Shown: one piece after another, positions 1 through 8,612 of the stretch | Numbering within the stretch: the first letter of the stretch is position 1 | Layout: each line of letters starts with the position of its first letter | DNA from: Snodgrassella gandavensis | GTDB lineage: Bacteria; Pseudomonadota; Gammaproteobacteria; Burkholderiales; Neisseriaceae | Length of the DNA: 64,000 nucleotides | Direction of reading: 5' to 3' | Assembly: GCF_914768025.1 (NCBI RefSeq) | Contig: NZ_CAJZCE010000005.1 | Coordinates: 62,001 to 126,000 of the forward strand | Notes under the pieces: model-generated | Database searches by the model: none | Told to the model about the DNA's origin: nothing | What the model saw: the letters and a program-made list of their open reading frames with translations, nothing else | Program-made: the position numbers and the translations under genes

Positions 1-225
1 GGCTACTTTCCCCATGCTACGTAGCTGCTTGCGCGTCCAGTGCGCTGGCGGGCGGTAGCCGAGAATGGGCGCAGCCAGTCTGGTATTCAAGTCTTTATAC
101 CGTTCCCAACTGTCCATGTGGACTACTTTATTTTTGTAAGCCAGCAAGCCAGTTTTTACTGTCGGCCAGTCATGCCCCAGTGCGCTGACACCACTCATGC
201 CTGTAATCACAACACGTCTCAACAT
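1..225 (-). CDS. apeR: Beta-ketoacyl-ACP synthase of the aryl polyene cluster, N-terminal part only
   Basis: This is the first 75 residues of a condensing enzyme; the rest lies beyond the left edge. The start MLRRVVITGMSGVSALG is the usual opening of a FabF-type ketosynthase, with the VVITG strand and the G-S-A-L-G turn. The ATG at 223-225 overlaps the last bases of the upstream ketoreductase gene, so the two are translationally coupled. In described APE clusters the last gene is a third ketosynthase, ApeR, and this position fits. The active-site Cys and His residues are not in the window, so activity cannot be judged. Confidence 0.85.
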   Translation of the reverse strand, partial: MLRRVVITGMSGVSALGHDWPTVKTGLLAYKNKVVHMDSWERYKDLNTRLAAPILGYRPPAHWTRKQLRSMGKVA

Positions 226-959
226 AAACCTCCATTCACAGCCAATACCTGCCGGGTAATGTAAGCGGCCTGTTCGGATACCAGAAAAGCCACAGCATGA
301 GCCACCTCTTCTGCCTGTCCCATCCGATTCATGGGGATGGCTTTGAGAATCTCGGCAACAGGTACATGTTCATCAATCATTTCTGTTTCAATCAAACCGG
401 GCGCCACGCAATTGACGGTAATTTTACGTTTGGCCAGCTCTACTGCCAGTGCTTTGGCTGCACCAATCAGGCCAGCTTTAGATGCACTGTAGTTTACCTG
501 ACCCCGATTACCGGTTATGCCCGAAACAGACGCAACACAAACAATTCGCCCTGCTTTACGCCGGCGTATCATCGGCATCATCAGTGGATGCAGAACATTA
601 AAGAAGCCATCCAGATTCGTACCCAATACCTGATCCCAGTCTTCATTACTTAGCGCAGGAAAAGCATTATCACGGGTAATACCCGCATTCAGTACCACAC
701 CATAATAAGCACCATGCTGTTCTATATCGGCCAGTAAAGTTTCCTGACAGGCCTGCCGGTTACTGATATCAAAAGTCAGTATGCGGCTGCGGCCACCAAG
801 TGCGGCAATCTCTGCCGCCACTTTTTCAGCCTCTACACGCTGGTTGCGACAGTGCAGCACAATATCCCAGCCGGCTCGAGCCAACGTCAGAGCTATGGCT
901 TTGCCAATACCGCGGGCAGAACCGGTGACCAGAATGGTTTTATCGTTATTCATCATCAT
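219..959 (-). CDS. apeQ: 3-oxoacyl-ACP reductase (FabG-like) of the aryl polyene cluster
   Basis: A short-chain dehydrogenase of 246 residues, the normal FabG length. It should reduce the 3-keto group of the growing polyene with NADPH. Visible motifs are the nucleotide-binding TGSARGIG (12-19), NAG (91-93), a catalytic Ser near 144 and the Tyr157-x3-Lys161 pair in NYSASKAG. The C-terminus carries the usual NGG turn. The start lies in a run of three ATG codons that overlaps the end of the upstream dehydratase gene, so the exact Met (959, 956 or 953) is uncertain. Its neighbours, a dehydratase and two ketosynthases, mark it as the dedicated APE reductase and not the housekeeping fabG. Confidence 0.92.
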   Translation of the reverse strand: MMMNNDKTILVTGSARGIGKAIALTLARAGWDIVLHCRNQRVEAEKVAAEIAALGGRSRILTFDISNRQACQETLLADIEQHGAYYGVVLNAGITRDNAFPALSNEDWDQVLGTNLDGFFNVLHPLMMPMIRRRKAGRIVCVASVSGITGNRGQVNYSASKAGLIGAAKALAVELAKRKITVNCVAPGLIETEMIDEHVPVAEILKAIPMNRMGQAEEVAHAVAFLVSEQAAYITRQVLAVNGGLC

Positions 960-1419
960 GCGTTAATATATTCTCATTAGGGCTGTATACATTGAGCGCA
1001 GCCTCAGCCAGTAGCTGGTTTGGCGTGCGGGTTTCATCACATAGCCATAGCTGGCTATCAAAAACGCCAAAACCATTGGCATCCTGTAAAGAGGCCTGAA
1101 TCTTAACCACCAATATAGCCGGTACGGGTAGTGTGGAAAAATAAAGCTGTAACTTTCTTGTTCCGAGTAAAAAGCCCAGCCGCACCGGTTCACCGGCATC
1201 ACAAGCTAACGCTCCGGCCCAGGCGGCAACGCCTTGAGCCATGATTTCCATGGCTGCCCAAGATGGTAAGCAACCATCAGTAACCAGTATCTGCTGTGGT
1301 TTTACGCAGGCATAAGCTGTCAAACTTTGCTCATCGTAAGCGGCAATTTCATCCAATAACACCATCCTGCCACTGTGTGGCAGTAGAGCAGCTACATCAT
1401 AAATTGGGGTTTGCATCAT
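946..1419 (-). CDS. apeP: Hotdog-fold 3-hydroxyacyl-ACP dehydratase of the aryl polyene cluster
   Basis: A 157-residue hotdog-fold protein resembling the ApeP dehydratases of aryl polyene clusters. The N-terminal segment ALLPHSGRMVLLDEI holds the conserved Pro-His ahead of the hot-dog helix, as in FabZ-like enzymes. It should dehydrate 3-hydroxyacyl-ACP to give each double bond. In the characterised E. coli pathway ApeP works together with a second dehydratase, ApeI. Here the second dehydratase appears to be fused to the ligase at 9343-11046. The gene overlaps both the ketosynthase before it and the ketoreductase after it. Assignment rests on family resemblance and on the order of genes. Confidence 0.85.
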   Translation of the reverse strand: MMQTPIYDVAALLPHSGRMVLLDEIAAYDEQSLTAYACVKPQQILVTDGCLPSWAAMEIMAQGVAAWAGALACDAGEPVRLGFLLGTRKLQLYFSTLPVPAILVVKIQASLQDANGFGVFDSQLWLCDETRTPNQLLAEAALNVYSPNENILTHDDE

Positions 1420-2617
1420 TACTCCCCATAATCAATGCTGTGTTATTGCCACCAAAAGCAAATGAGGTACTTAATGCTATGCGCGGACAGTCAGCAGCAA
1501 ATGTTTCCTGAAAACTGGTCAGATGAATGGGTGCTAATGCCGGGTCAATATGCGCATTAGCCCGGTGCGGTGGTAACTCGCCAGCAGGATTGGTTTGCTG
1601 ACTGATTACTGTCCATAAAAAAGCTGCTTCAAGGGCACCGGCTGCACCAAGTGTATGGCCGGTTAGTGCCTTGGTTGAAGCACAGGAAACTTTTGCACCC
1701 AATTCGCTGTGAATTGCCAGCGCTTCCATGGCATCATTCTGAATAGTACCGGTACCGTGCAGATTAACCCAGCCTACGGCACTTGCCGGTAACTGTGCTT
1801 TTTGTAAGGCCTGCTGAATCACCTTTCTGGCACCCGTAGCATCAGGTCGCGGGCTGGACATATGATAGGCATCACTGCTGGAACCATAACCTAATAATGG
1901 CAATCCCTTAGTCGAATCACGGGTCATCACGAATACAGCAGCCGCTTCACCAATATTGATACCATTGCGTGCAGCCGTAAATGGCTGACACTGCCCGGGT
2001 GATAAGACCTGTAATGCATGGAAACCATTAATGGTTAGCGCTGACAGCGTATCTACTCCGCCACAAATTACCGCATCACACATATCCATACGCAGTAAAC
2101 GGGCTGCACTAATCAGTGCCCGTGCACCAGAAGTACAGGCCGTTGAGATACCATAATGTACATTGCTTAACTGATATACATGAGCGACAAAGTCTGCTGG
2201 CGAAGACATTAACTGCAGAGCCTGATTGTAACCACTGTTCGCCCAATCCTGCCGGATAAAACCGTGTTCAAGCGCAGCTCGGTTCTCATCACCACCTGTT
2301 GTTGATGTTCCCAGCACCACAGCTACACGGTCGGCACCATATTCGGCAATTGTGGTCTGGATATCGTCCTCAATCTGAAAAAGCGCATGCCATAACAACT
2401 GATTATTGCGGCTACAGAAATCAGGCCTTAAATCAGCCGGAAAAGGTCGCAGAGGTGACTGCACTGTACCGAATAAATACGATTGGCCACTTACCCAGTA
2501 ATCGCTACTGGTGAGATAGCTGCCTTTCCTAGCTAACAGCGCACTGATATGCTCATGCACACCATAGCCCAGTGCGCTGACCATTGCCGGACGGCTTAAA
2601 AAAACCGGCTTAATCAT
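1397..2617 (-). CDS. apeO: Beta-ketoacyl-ACP synthase, main chain-elongating ketosynthase of the aryl polyene cluster
   Basis: A 406-residue condensing enzyme with a complete catalytic triad: Cys161 in GISTACTSGA, His287 in LHGTGT and His321 in ALTGHTLGAAG. It should extend the aryl-primed chain with malonyl-ACP. In E. coli ApeO pairs with the Cys-less partner ApeC, which is also present here (12913-13650). The start chosen is MIKPVFLSRP at 2617. A longer frame exists, but this Met sits inside the end of the upstream lipoprotein gene (8-base overlap) and gives the family length. The C-terminus overlaps the dehydratase start by 23 bases. Confidence 0.92.
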   Translation of the reverse strand: MIKPVFLSRPAMVSALGYGVHEHISALLARKGSYLTSSDYWVSGQSYLFGTVQSPLRPFPADLRPDFCSRNNQLLWHALFQIEDDIQTTIAEYGADRVAVVLGTSTTGGDENRAALEHGFIRQDWANSGYNQALQLMSSPADFVAHVYQLSNVHYGISTACTSGARALISAARLLRMDMCDAVICGGVDTLSALTINGFHALQVLSPGQCQPFTAARNGINIGEAAAVFVMTRDSTKGLPLLGYGSSSDAYHMSSPRPDATGARKVIQQALQKAQLPASAVGWVNLHGTGTIQNDAMEALAIHSELGAKVSCASTKALTGHTLGAAGALEAAFLWTVISQQTNPAGELPPHRANAHIDPALAPIHLTSFQETFAADCPRIALSTSFAFGGNNTALIMGSNDANPNL

Positions 2618-3053
2618 TAGCCATCTCCCTGATTTGCCAATGCTGATTATGCCAACTGATATCAGCAATAGCACCGTCGGCACTGGAAGAAATCCTGACA
2701 TCATTCAGCGTAGCGGGTACAGGCCAGTGATGCTGCTGGCCAAGATAGGCATAAACAGCAGTAAATAACTGCCGCGCTTGGGGATTGGGCGGCAGAAAAC
2801 CATCGTTATGCCACTTACCCTGTTGCAGAATCTGTCTAGATACTGGTGCCCCCAGACTATCTACCTGTACAAAGCGCCATTGTTGTAGCGTCAGCGGTTC
2901 AATTAACAGCAGACTGTTGCTTCCATCTGCATCGGTAACCTGTAGGCTTAAAGTCTGCTTTAATACAGGTAAGGTATCAATTACTGGAACACTGTGGCAG
3001 CCATTTAAACCAAGCATCAATAGCAGCCAGATAAAACCTTTCTTTAATATCAT
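2610..3053 (-). CDS. DUF3261-like lipoprotein of the aryl polyene cluster
   Basis: A 147-residue lipoprotein. The N-terminus has a lysine pair, a short hydrophobic stretch and a lipobox ending in Cys (LMLGLNGCHS, Cys19). The body contains QQWRFVQVDSLGAPVSRQIL and resembles the DUF3261 family, which is a regular member of APE clusters and is thought to help place the product in the outer membrane. The ATG overlaps the end of the upstream flavoprotein gene by 4 bases, and the gene runs into the ketosynthase start. Function is inferred from context only. Confidence 0.8.
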   Translation of the reverse strand: MILKKGFIWLLLMLGLNGCHSVPVIDTLPVLKQTLSLQVTDADGSNSLLLIEPLTLQQWRFVQVDSLGAPVSRQILQQGKWHNDGFLPPNPQARQLFTAVYAYLGQQHHWPVPATLNDVRISSSADGAIADISWHNQHWQIREMAND

Positions 3054-4297
3054 TTAGCTTGACCACATATTTCTGCTAGCACAGCCAGACGGCGTTCGGA
3101 ATTGGTTACATATGGATTGGTTTCATCCCATGCATAGCCAGCAAGAATGGAACTAATCATGCGTCTGATGTCAGGATTAGTATGTTCAGCATAGATTACA
3201 TCCTGAAAAGCGGTACTGTACCAGCCATTGACATAGGTTTTAAATGTGTTGATACCCACCTGTAATGCCTCAGCATAATCCTGCTGCCAGTTTACTGCAT
3301 CTCCTGAAAACTGCCGGTGCAATATATCCGCAGCCAGTTTGGCTGAATGCATGGCAATTGTCACCCCTGAAGAAAAGACCGGGTCGAGAAACTCGGAAGC
3401 ATTCCCCAACAAGGCAAAACGCTGCCCATATAGACTTTTGACATTAGCAGAATAATTACGCAAAGTTCGAAATGGTACATCGTTATGCCATTGTGCATTA
3501 ACCAGAATACGCTTGAGCATCGGCACTTCACTAACAAATTTTTGCAAAATTGCCTCTGCACCTTCTGCGCCGTGATTATTCAGACATTCCGGTAAACCCA
3601 CCACACCAATAGAGGTACGGTTATTGCTGAATGGAATAAACCAGATCCATACATCACGCAAATCCGGATGAGTACATATCAGAATCTTATTGCGGTCAAA
3701 TGCCGTATCAGTGACATTGTCATCAATATGGGTAAAATAAGCCATGCGCTCTGGTAATGAAGAAGGCTGTTCCAGATTCAGCAATTTTGCTAGTACCCGT
3801 CCATAGCCACTGGCGTCCAGTACAAATTGTGCCTGAATCTGATAAGGTATGCCCTGTGCATCCGTTACTGACAATACGGCCGCATCCTGCTCAAATTCAA
3901 TACCATTTACACTATGCTCAAAACAGACCTTCACACCCTGCTTTTGCGCTTCACTGATAAGAATATGGTCGAAACGGGCACGCGTTACCTGAAAAGTTGT
4001 GCCCGGACCAGATGAAAATTTATCCGTAAAATCTATAGTGGTATAGCGATCACCCCAACTGAATGCAGCACCATTCTTAAATTGGAAACCATCCTTAACA
4101 CCTGCATTAACCGCTTCCAACATCCCTGCTTCAGCGATAAATTCCATACAGTGTGGCAGCAGGCTTTCACCAATCACAAAACGAGGAAAAATCTGCTTTT
4201 CTAATACACAAACACGATAGCCTTTTTTATTCAATAAAGAACTGGCGATGGCGCCGGCCGGTCCGGCACCGATAATCACTACATCAAACTGATTCAT
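3050..4297 (-). CDS. FAD-dependent oxidoreductase (halogenase/geranylgeranyl-reductase type) of the aryl polyene cluster
   Basis: A 415-residue flavoprotein. A Rossmann FAD motif lies at the N-terminus (GAGPAG, residues 10-15, followed by the acidic strand end VCVLEK). A second conserved block, FALLGNASEFLDPVFSSG, is the FAD-binding GD/GN-x-A-x-x-x-DP element of the p-hydroxybenzoate-hydroxylase/tryptophan-halogenase superfamily. The halogenase WxWxIP motif is not present; the corresponding region reads VWIWFIPFSNNR, which is only similar. Such flavoproteins are common in APE and flexirubin clusters. The reaction is unknown; hydroxylation or another change to the aryl head is possible. It overlaps the MMPL gene by 14 bases. 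Confidence 0.85.
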   Translation of the reverse strand: MNQFDVVIIGAGPAGAIASSLLNKKGYRVCVLEKQIFPRFVIGESLLPHCMEFIAEAGMLEAVNAGVKDGFQFKNGAAFSWGDRYTTIDFTDKFSSGPGTTFQVTRARFDHILISEAQKQGVKVCFEHSVNGIEFEQDAAVLSVTDAQGIPYQIQAQFVLDASGYGRVLAKLLNLEQPSSLPERMAYFTHIDDNVTDTAFDRNKILICTHPDLRDVWIWFIPFSNNRTSIGVVGLPECLNNHGAEGAEAILQKFVSEVPMLKRILVNAQWHNDVPFRTLRNYSANVKSLYGQRFALLGNASEFLDPVFSSGVTIAMHSAKLAADILHRQFSGDAVNWQQDYAEALQVGINTFKTYVNGWYSTAFQDVIYAEHTNPDIRRMISSILAGYAWDETNPYVTNSERRLAVLAEICGQAK

Positions 4298-6650
4298 TAT
4301 ACCCCCCCTTGTTGCTAGCTCTGGGCAGTAAGGCCAGTGCCAGTATCATGCTAAAAAATACGCCGAAGGCAACACTGCGACCAAAGCTGGCAATAGCCGG
4401 CGTCGCACTGAAACCAAGAATTGCAAATGAAATTATTGTCGTTGTTGCGGCCAGTAACACACCGGCCAAACGTTCTGCAACAGCCATCTGTTTGATTGAC
4501 ACATAAATGGCATAGTCCATACCAATGGCCGTTACCAGAAACAGACCAAAAATGGCAAACAAAGATAACGACCAGCCTGCATAAGCAAATATTGCTAAAC
4601 AGAACAATGAAGACAGAACGGGTACGGCCAGCAGCTGCATACCTTTACGCCAGCCAAAAACATAAGCCAGTAACACAATGGCTACCAGATAAGAGGCCAC
4701 TTTCAAGGCGATGGCTTGATTGCGCGTATGCGTAAACAACTGATTTAATGCTTGTAAATTATTGACAAAATAAATACCGTTATTTTTATCAGCCAGCTTT
4801 TGCAAGGCAGCAACATGACTTACCCCAGACAGGCTGACAATAGCCGCCACCTGTCCATTGGCCATCTTGCCCAGATATAAATCCTGCCAGGCTGTAGCCA
4901 GATCATTGTCAAGGCTCTGGGAGATGGTTTGCAGAGGCTGTTGCTGCAAACCGGACAAGTATGCCTGAATACTGTGTTCAGCGATTCCCAGACGGATTAA
5001 GTCCTGCCAGTTATCAGCATTGGCCATCAGGCTACCTACGTCCTGCTGGCGTTGTTTTTGTACGCTAAGCGGCGTAATCCACTGATCCAGAGATTGAAAA
5101 CCAGTTAATTGCTTTTGCGCCACCAGAGTCTGTAATGATTGTCCCAGAGCATGGCTTTTGATTAACAGTTCATCGTCATTATCTGCCTGTAGTACAAAAT
5201 ACTGGCCAGCAGGCATGGTTTGGGTAAGTACACCAATTTTCTGCGCCTGTGCCAGCCATTCTGGCGACAGATTCACCCACTGGCGGATATCATCGTGGGT
5301 ATCTAATCGTAACAGGCCACCGGTCAGCAGTAATAACACTATCAATAGTGGCCATCTTTTCTGCACCATCACCTGCCGGCAACTGATAATCAGGCTGCCC
5401 AGAGCCAGCATGGCATGCAAAGCCCGCGGATGAATGCGCGCCTGAGTAGTAGTAAAAAAAGCTGGCAAACACAGCAAACTGAATAAAAATGCACTAATCA
5501 GCGCAGCCGCAGAAAATATCGCCGTTTGTTGCAGTATCGGCAGCGGCGTAATCAGTAAAGCCGCATAACCCAATAGGGTAATAATCAGGCTCAATAAAAA
5601 GGCTTTACTGGCCATATGCAAAGCCTGCCAGCGCTGCCATTGCTGCTGAATGACTCCGCTGGCCAGCCAGTGCAAGGGGAAATCCAATAATACCCCCATC
5701 AGACTGGTTCCAACCACCAATGTCAGAATATGAATATGTCCGCAGAGCGCCACAGTTGCCGCCATGCCAAACAAGATACCCACAGCCAGAGGCAGCAATA
5801 AATACAAAATACGCAGGCTGCGGAAAAGCAGCAGCAGCAGCAGAAAAGTCAACCCCATACCCAGTATACTCATATACTGACTTTCTCGTTCTCCGATGGT
5901 TTTATTTTCTGCGGCAAAAATAGCGCCACCTGCCATCAGTACTTGCACATTTTGCTGTGCCAGAGAAGCCTGCGTATCATGAATCAGCGTAAGCAGACCA
6001 TCAGGTACGTTAATCAGACCGGCTTTTTCCGGTAATCGCGCCCGTAATAAAATCCATGTTGTATTGCCATCATCAATATTCAGCCAGCCAGTTTGAACAT
6101 TATAAAAAACCGGTCCATCCTGACTGGCCTGATGCATGATGATGTTACCCAGACCCAGCCAGTCCTGCTCAATAGGCAATACACTGCGTTCTGCAAACGG
6201 ATTAACCAAAGCCTGTGCCTGTCTGGTAAAAGCATCTTTGGGCTGATTCATGATATTGCGCCAACTGGCTTCTGCTACCACTGCCAGACGCAACCTCTGC
6301 ATATTGGCCTGCAAAGCAGCCACATCGGGTTCAATTTTGCCGGTAACAGTCTCAAATACACCGCTGGCCTGCCATTTTTTCTGAAGCATGTGTGCCGCAG
6401 CCATCGCTTTATCAGGCGAATCACTACCCAGTAACACCACAATGTCACGGTTCATGCGCTGGTTCATGCGCATTTTAGCTAACTGCTGTGCCTGTATGTT
6501 TTGCCCATCTGCCGGTAACAGGCTGGTCAAATCCGTATCCAAACGATTCTGTTGCAGCCAACTGCACAGTAATGCAGCCGCCACGCAAAGAATCAGCAGC
6601 AAATACAGCCACGCCCAGATGCGTTTACGGTAAAACGGCATTTTGTTCAA
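4284..6650 (-). CDS. MMPL/RND-type exporter of the aryl polyene cluster
   Basis: A 788-residue inner-membrane protein of the MMPL branch of the RND superfamily. It has the standard duplicated layout: a first membrane helix (about 10-30), a large periplasmic loop (30-240), a block of five helices (about 250-400), a single helix near 430, a second periplasmic loop and a final block of helices (about 640-785). Short, positively charged cytoplasmic turns separate the helices. It matches the ApeM position in E. coli and probably moves the lipid-linked polyene across or out of the inner membrane with the LolA-like protein encoded just upstream. The two genes overlap by 26 bases. Confidence 0.88.
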   Translation of the reverse strand: MNKMPFYRKRIWAWLYLLLILCVAAALLCSWLQQNRLDTDLTSLLPADGQNIQAQQLAKMRMNQRMNRDIVVLLGSDSPDKAMAAAHMLQKKWQASGVFETVTGKIEPDVAALQANMQRLRLAVVAEASWRNIMNQPKDAFTRQAQALVNPFAERSVLPIEQDWLGLGNIIMHQASQDGPVFYNVQTGWLNIDDGNTTWILLRARLPEKAGLINVPDGLLTLIHDTQASLAQQNVQVLMAGGAIFAAENKTIGERESQYMSILGMGLTFLLLLLLFRSLRILYLLLPLAVGILFGMAATVALCGHIHILTLVVGTSLMGVLLDFPLHWLASGVIQQQWQRWQALHMASKAFLLSLIITLLGYAALLITPLPILQQTAIFSAAALISAFLFSLLCLPAFFTTTQARIHPRALHAMLALGSLIISCRQVMVQKRWPLLIVLLLLTGGLLRLDTHDDIRQWVNLSPEWLAQAQKIGVLTQTMPAGQYFVLQADNDDELLIKSHALGQSLQTLVAQKQLTGFQSLDQWITPLSVQKQRQQDVGSLMANADNWQDLIRLGIAEHSIQAYLSGLQQQPLQTISQSLDNDLATAWQDLYLGKMANGQVAAIVSLSGVSHVAALQKLADKNNGIYFVNNLQALNQLFTHTRNQAIALKVASYLVAIVLLAYVFGWRKGMQLLAVPVLSSLFCLAIFAYAGWSLSLFAIFGLFLVTAIGMDYAIYVSIKQMAVAERLAGVLLAATTTIISFAILGFSATPAIASFGRSVAFGVFFSMILALALLPRASNKGGYNESV

Positions 6651-7227
6651 ACCTGTTCAGGGCAGCATTGACCTTCAGGGCAGAAAATATAATCTCGGTA
6701 CGGTCGCCCTGCACTTCAGACAGCGTGATTTTTTTTACTACACTATCACCCTGAATATCGATTCTGGTGAAAATCTGTTTCATCAATACGCTTTTCGGTA
6801 GCAGGTGCAATTGCCAGTTCTGGGCTGTGCCTTCTAATTGCAGAGTAAACTGGCTTTGTAAGCCACTGGTTTGCCCAGCAAGCAAATCGAGAAACAGCTT
6901 TACCTGATTTTTTTGCGCACCGGCCGACTGCTTGCTGGCCATCCACTGATTATTCGCATTGAGCTGCTCAATACCGGACTGGCGCACCCGCATGGTATCG
7001 GTAAAAGGTTTGTTCATCTGCCATAACAAACCGGCTTTTGGTACCAGCACAAACTGTCCTTGCGCTATAACCGGCTTGTTGGTACTGCGCAGATAACGCT
7101 GCTGGGTGAAATCGCCCTTAATACTTTGCGGTTGTTGTAGCTGGTTTTGCAAATCGGTTAAATCAAATGCCCATAAAAAACCACTTAACAAGCAGCACCA
7201 GCATACTAATAAACATTTTTTCAACAT
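6625..7227 (-). CDS. LolA-like outer-membrane lipoprotein carrier of the aryl polyene cluster
   Basis: A protein of about 200 residues beginning MLKKCLLVCWCCLLSGFLWA, a signal peptide with a cleavage site near AFDLTDL. The mature part starts with LQNQLQQPQSIKGDFTQQRYL, the LolA-family fold start, and includes a GLLWQMNKPF strand typical of LolA-like proteins in lipid export. It probably carries the polyene lipid across the periplasm. A frame opens 24 bases further upstream, but the signal peptide fixes the Met at 7227. The gene begins 2 bases after the thioesterase stop codon and overlaps the exporter gene downstream. Confidence 0.87.
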   Translation of the reverse strand: MLKKCLLVCWCCLLSGFLWAFDLTDLQNQLQQPQSIKGDFTQQRYLRSTNKPVIAQGQFVLVPKAGLLWQMNKPFTDTMRVRQSGIEQLNANNQWMASKQSAGAQKNQVKLFLDLLAGQTSGLQSQFTLQLEGTAQNWQLHLLPKSVLMKQIFTRIDIQGDSVVKKITLSEVQGDRTEIIFSALKVNAALNRFEQNAVLP

Positions 7228-7228
7228 A

Positions 7229-7678
7229 TTAATCTTCCCCTTCCAAGCCATTTTGCATAGCCTGTCTAACTGCCTGTAACCAGCTTTCCGGTGTCTGAAA
7301 CTGGGTTTCCCGCGTGGCCATACACACGGCCACCTGCATACTGGAAGCTTTAGTTAGTTTTTCGCCACTGCGACAATCGCTGATGACATAATCAAATTTT
7401 AGGCAGCTCTCATATTCTTTTAAAATAACTTCAATGCGGATTTTTTGTCCGAAAACAGCCGGCCGCACATACTTTAGCTGCAATTGCACAATCGGCCAGC
7501 CATAACCATTAGCTTTCATGACATTGTAATCATAACCAATGGCACTTAAAAAAGCGCAGCGTGCCACTTCCAGATATTTGACATAGTGTCCATGCCAGAC
7601 AATATCCATTGAATCAACATCAAAGAAAGGTACTTCCAGTACCGTACTGTGACGCAACTGCCTATGCTGCCCTGTCAT
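7229..7678 (-). CDS. apeK: Hotdog acyl-CoA/ACP thioesterase of the aryl polyene cluster
   Basis: A 149-residue 4-hydroxybenzoyl-CoA-thioesterase-like (YbgC) protein. The motif VPFFDVDSMDIVWHGHYVKY gives the catalytic Asp and the conserved HG-Y pair on the first helix, and FEYDYV-like strands follow. In APE clusters ApeK is thought to release the finished chain or to edit stalled chains. The start MTGQHRQLRHSTV at 7678 was preferred to the much longer open frame, which would run through 140 bases of the upstream acyltransferase. The remaining overlap is 17 bases. Confidence 0.87.
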   Translation of the reverse strand: MTGQHRQLRHSTVLEVPFFDVDSMDIVWHGHYVKYLEVARCAFLSAIGYDYNVMKANGYGWPIVQLQLKYVRPAVFGQKIRIEVILKEYESCLKFDYVISDCRSGEKLTKASSMQVAVCMATRETQFQTPESWLQAVRQAMQNGLEGED

Positions 7679-8612
7679 CCTGATTCCAAAAGTCGAAAAA
7701 ATTAAACCACTGTCTTGGTGCCTTGATGCAATAAGCACCCAGCAATTGAGCATACTGTCGAACATACTGCTCAATACACTGTTCCCGATGCTGCCGCTGC
7801 CAACGAACACTGGTAGCAAAACGCTGCAAGTACAAATGGTATTTACCCTGCTGTTTGATACAAAACAGTGTATTAACTGGTACTTTCAACAAGCCTGCCA
7901 ATAACCACGGCCCTTGCGGCCAACGTGCCATTTGCTGTAGAAACGGTACGGCCACGGTTTTCTCTCCCCGTACCGGTACTCGGTCAGCAGCAATAGCCAG
8001 CCATTCACCACGCTGCACGCGCTCATTTAATTCCATCATCATTTTTGCATCCAATGATGTCACCTGAATCAGGCGAATCCGACAAGCACCGGCATCTTTT
8101 AATGCCTGATTGAATTTCACTGCATGACTGCTGTGAATCAACACATTCAAAACCAGATTCTGATGCTTTCTGACCAGAGCACGACAAATTTCTGTATTCC
8201 CCAGATGCGAACAGACAAATATCTGCCCAGTAGTCCCTGCAACTGGCTGTTCAATATCCTGATAAAGATCATCTGTGTCATGAATAATCAGGTCTTCATA
8301 ACTGATACGCCCCTGCCAGACCGCAAAGCGGTCTACAATAGCCTGAGCAAAAGCATAAAACTGCCGGAAAACCGAACCTTTTCTGGCTAAAACTGGTGCC
8401 AGTTCAGTACAGCTTTGTGCAAGCAAATATTGATAGCGAGCCACATTACGGCGTGCTGCTGCCGCCGTCAGATAAAAATACGCTACCACCAGACAAATTA
8501 TCGGCGACAAAATCCACGTCGGACAGTATTTAGCCAGATAACGGGTAAGCAACAAAGCTGTGTTACTGCCGCGTTCCTGCTGGTTTGCCCAGTGATGGAT
8601 GGATTTAGTCAT
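7662..8612 (-). CDS. LpxL/HtrB-like acyltransferase of the aryl polyene cluster
   Basis: A 316-residue member of the lipid A late acyltransferase family. One membrane helix near residues 25-50 (CPTWILSPIICLVVAYFYLT) is followed by the catalytic HX4E motif in CSHLGNTEICRALVRK. A later block WLAIAADRVPVRGEK matches the substrate-binding arginine region. It probably joins the polyene to a glycolipid. In E. coli this activity is the C-terminal half of the bifunctional ApeJ; here it is a separate gene. Its ATG at 8612 shares an ATGA overlap with the upstream glycosyltransferase stop codon, which fixes the start. Confidence 0.88.
   Translation of the reverse strand: MTKSIHHWANQQERGSNTALLLTRYLAKYCPTWILSPIICLVVAYFYLTAAAARRNVARYQYLLAQSCTELAPVLARKGSVFRQFYAFAQAIVDRFAVWQGRISYEDLIIHDTDDLYQDIEQPVAGTTGQIFVCSHLGNTEICRALVRKHQNLVLNVLIHSSHAVKFNQALKDAGACRIRLIQVTSLDAKMMMELNERVQRGEWLAIAADRVPVRGEKTVAVPFLQQMARWPQGPWLLAGLLKVPVNTLFCIKQQGKYHLYLQRFATSVRWQRQHREQCIEQYVRQYAQLLGAYCIKAPRQWFNFFDFWNQDDRAA

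Noticed and set aside
3050-4297. Naming the APE flavoprotein as a tryptophan halogenase
   Set aside because: The halogenase WxWxIP motif is not exact (VWIWFIP), so only the broader FAD superfamily is supported.
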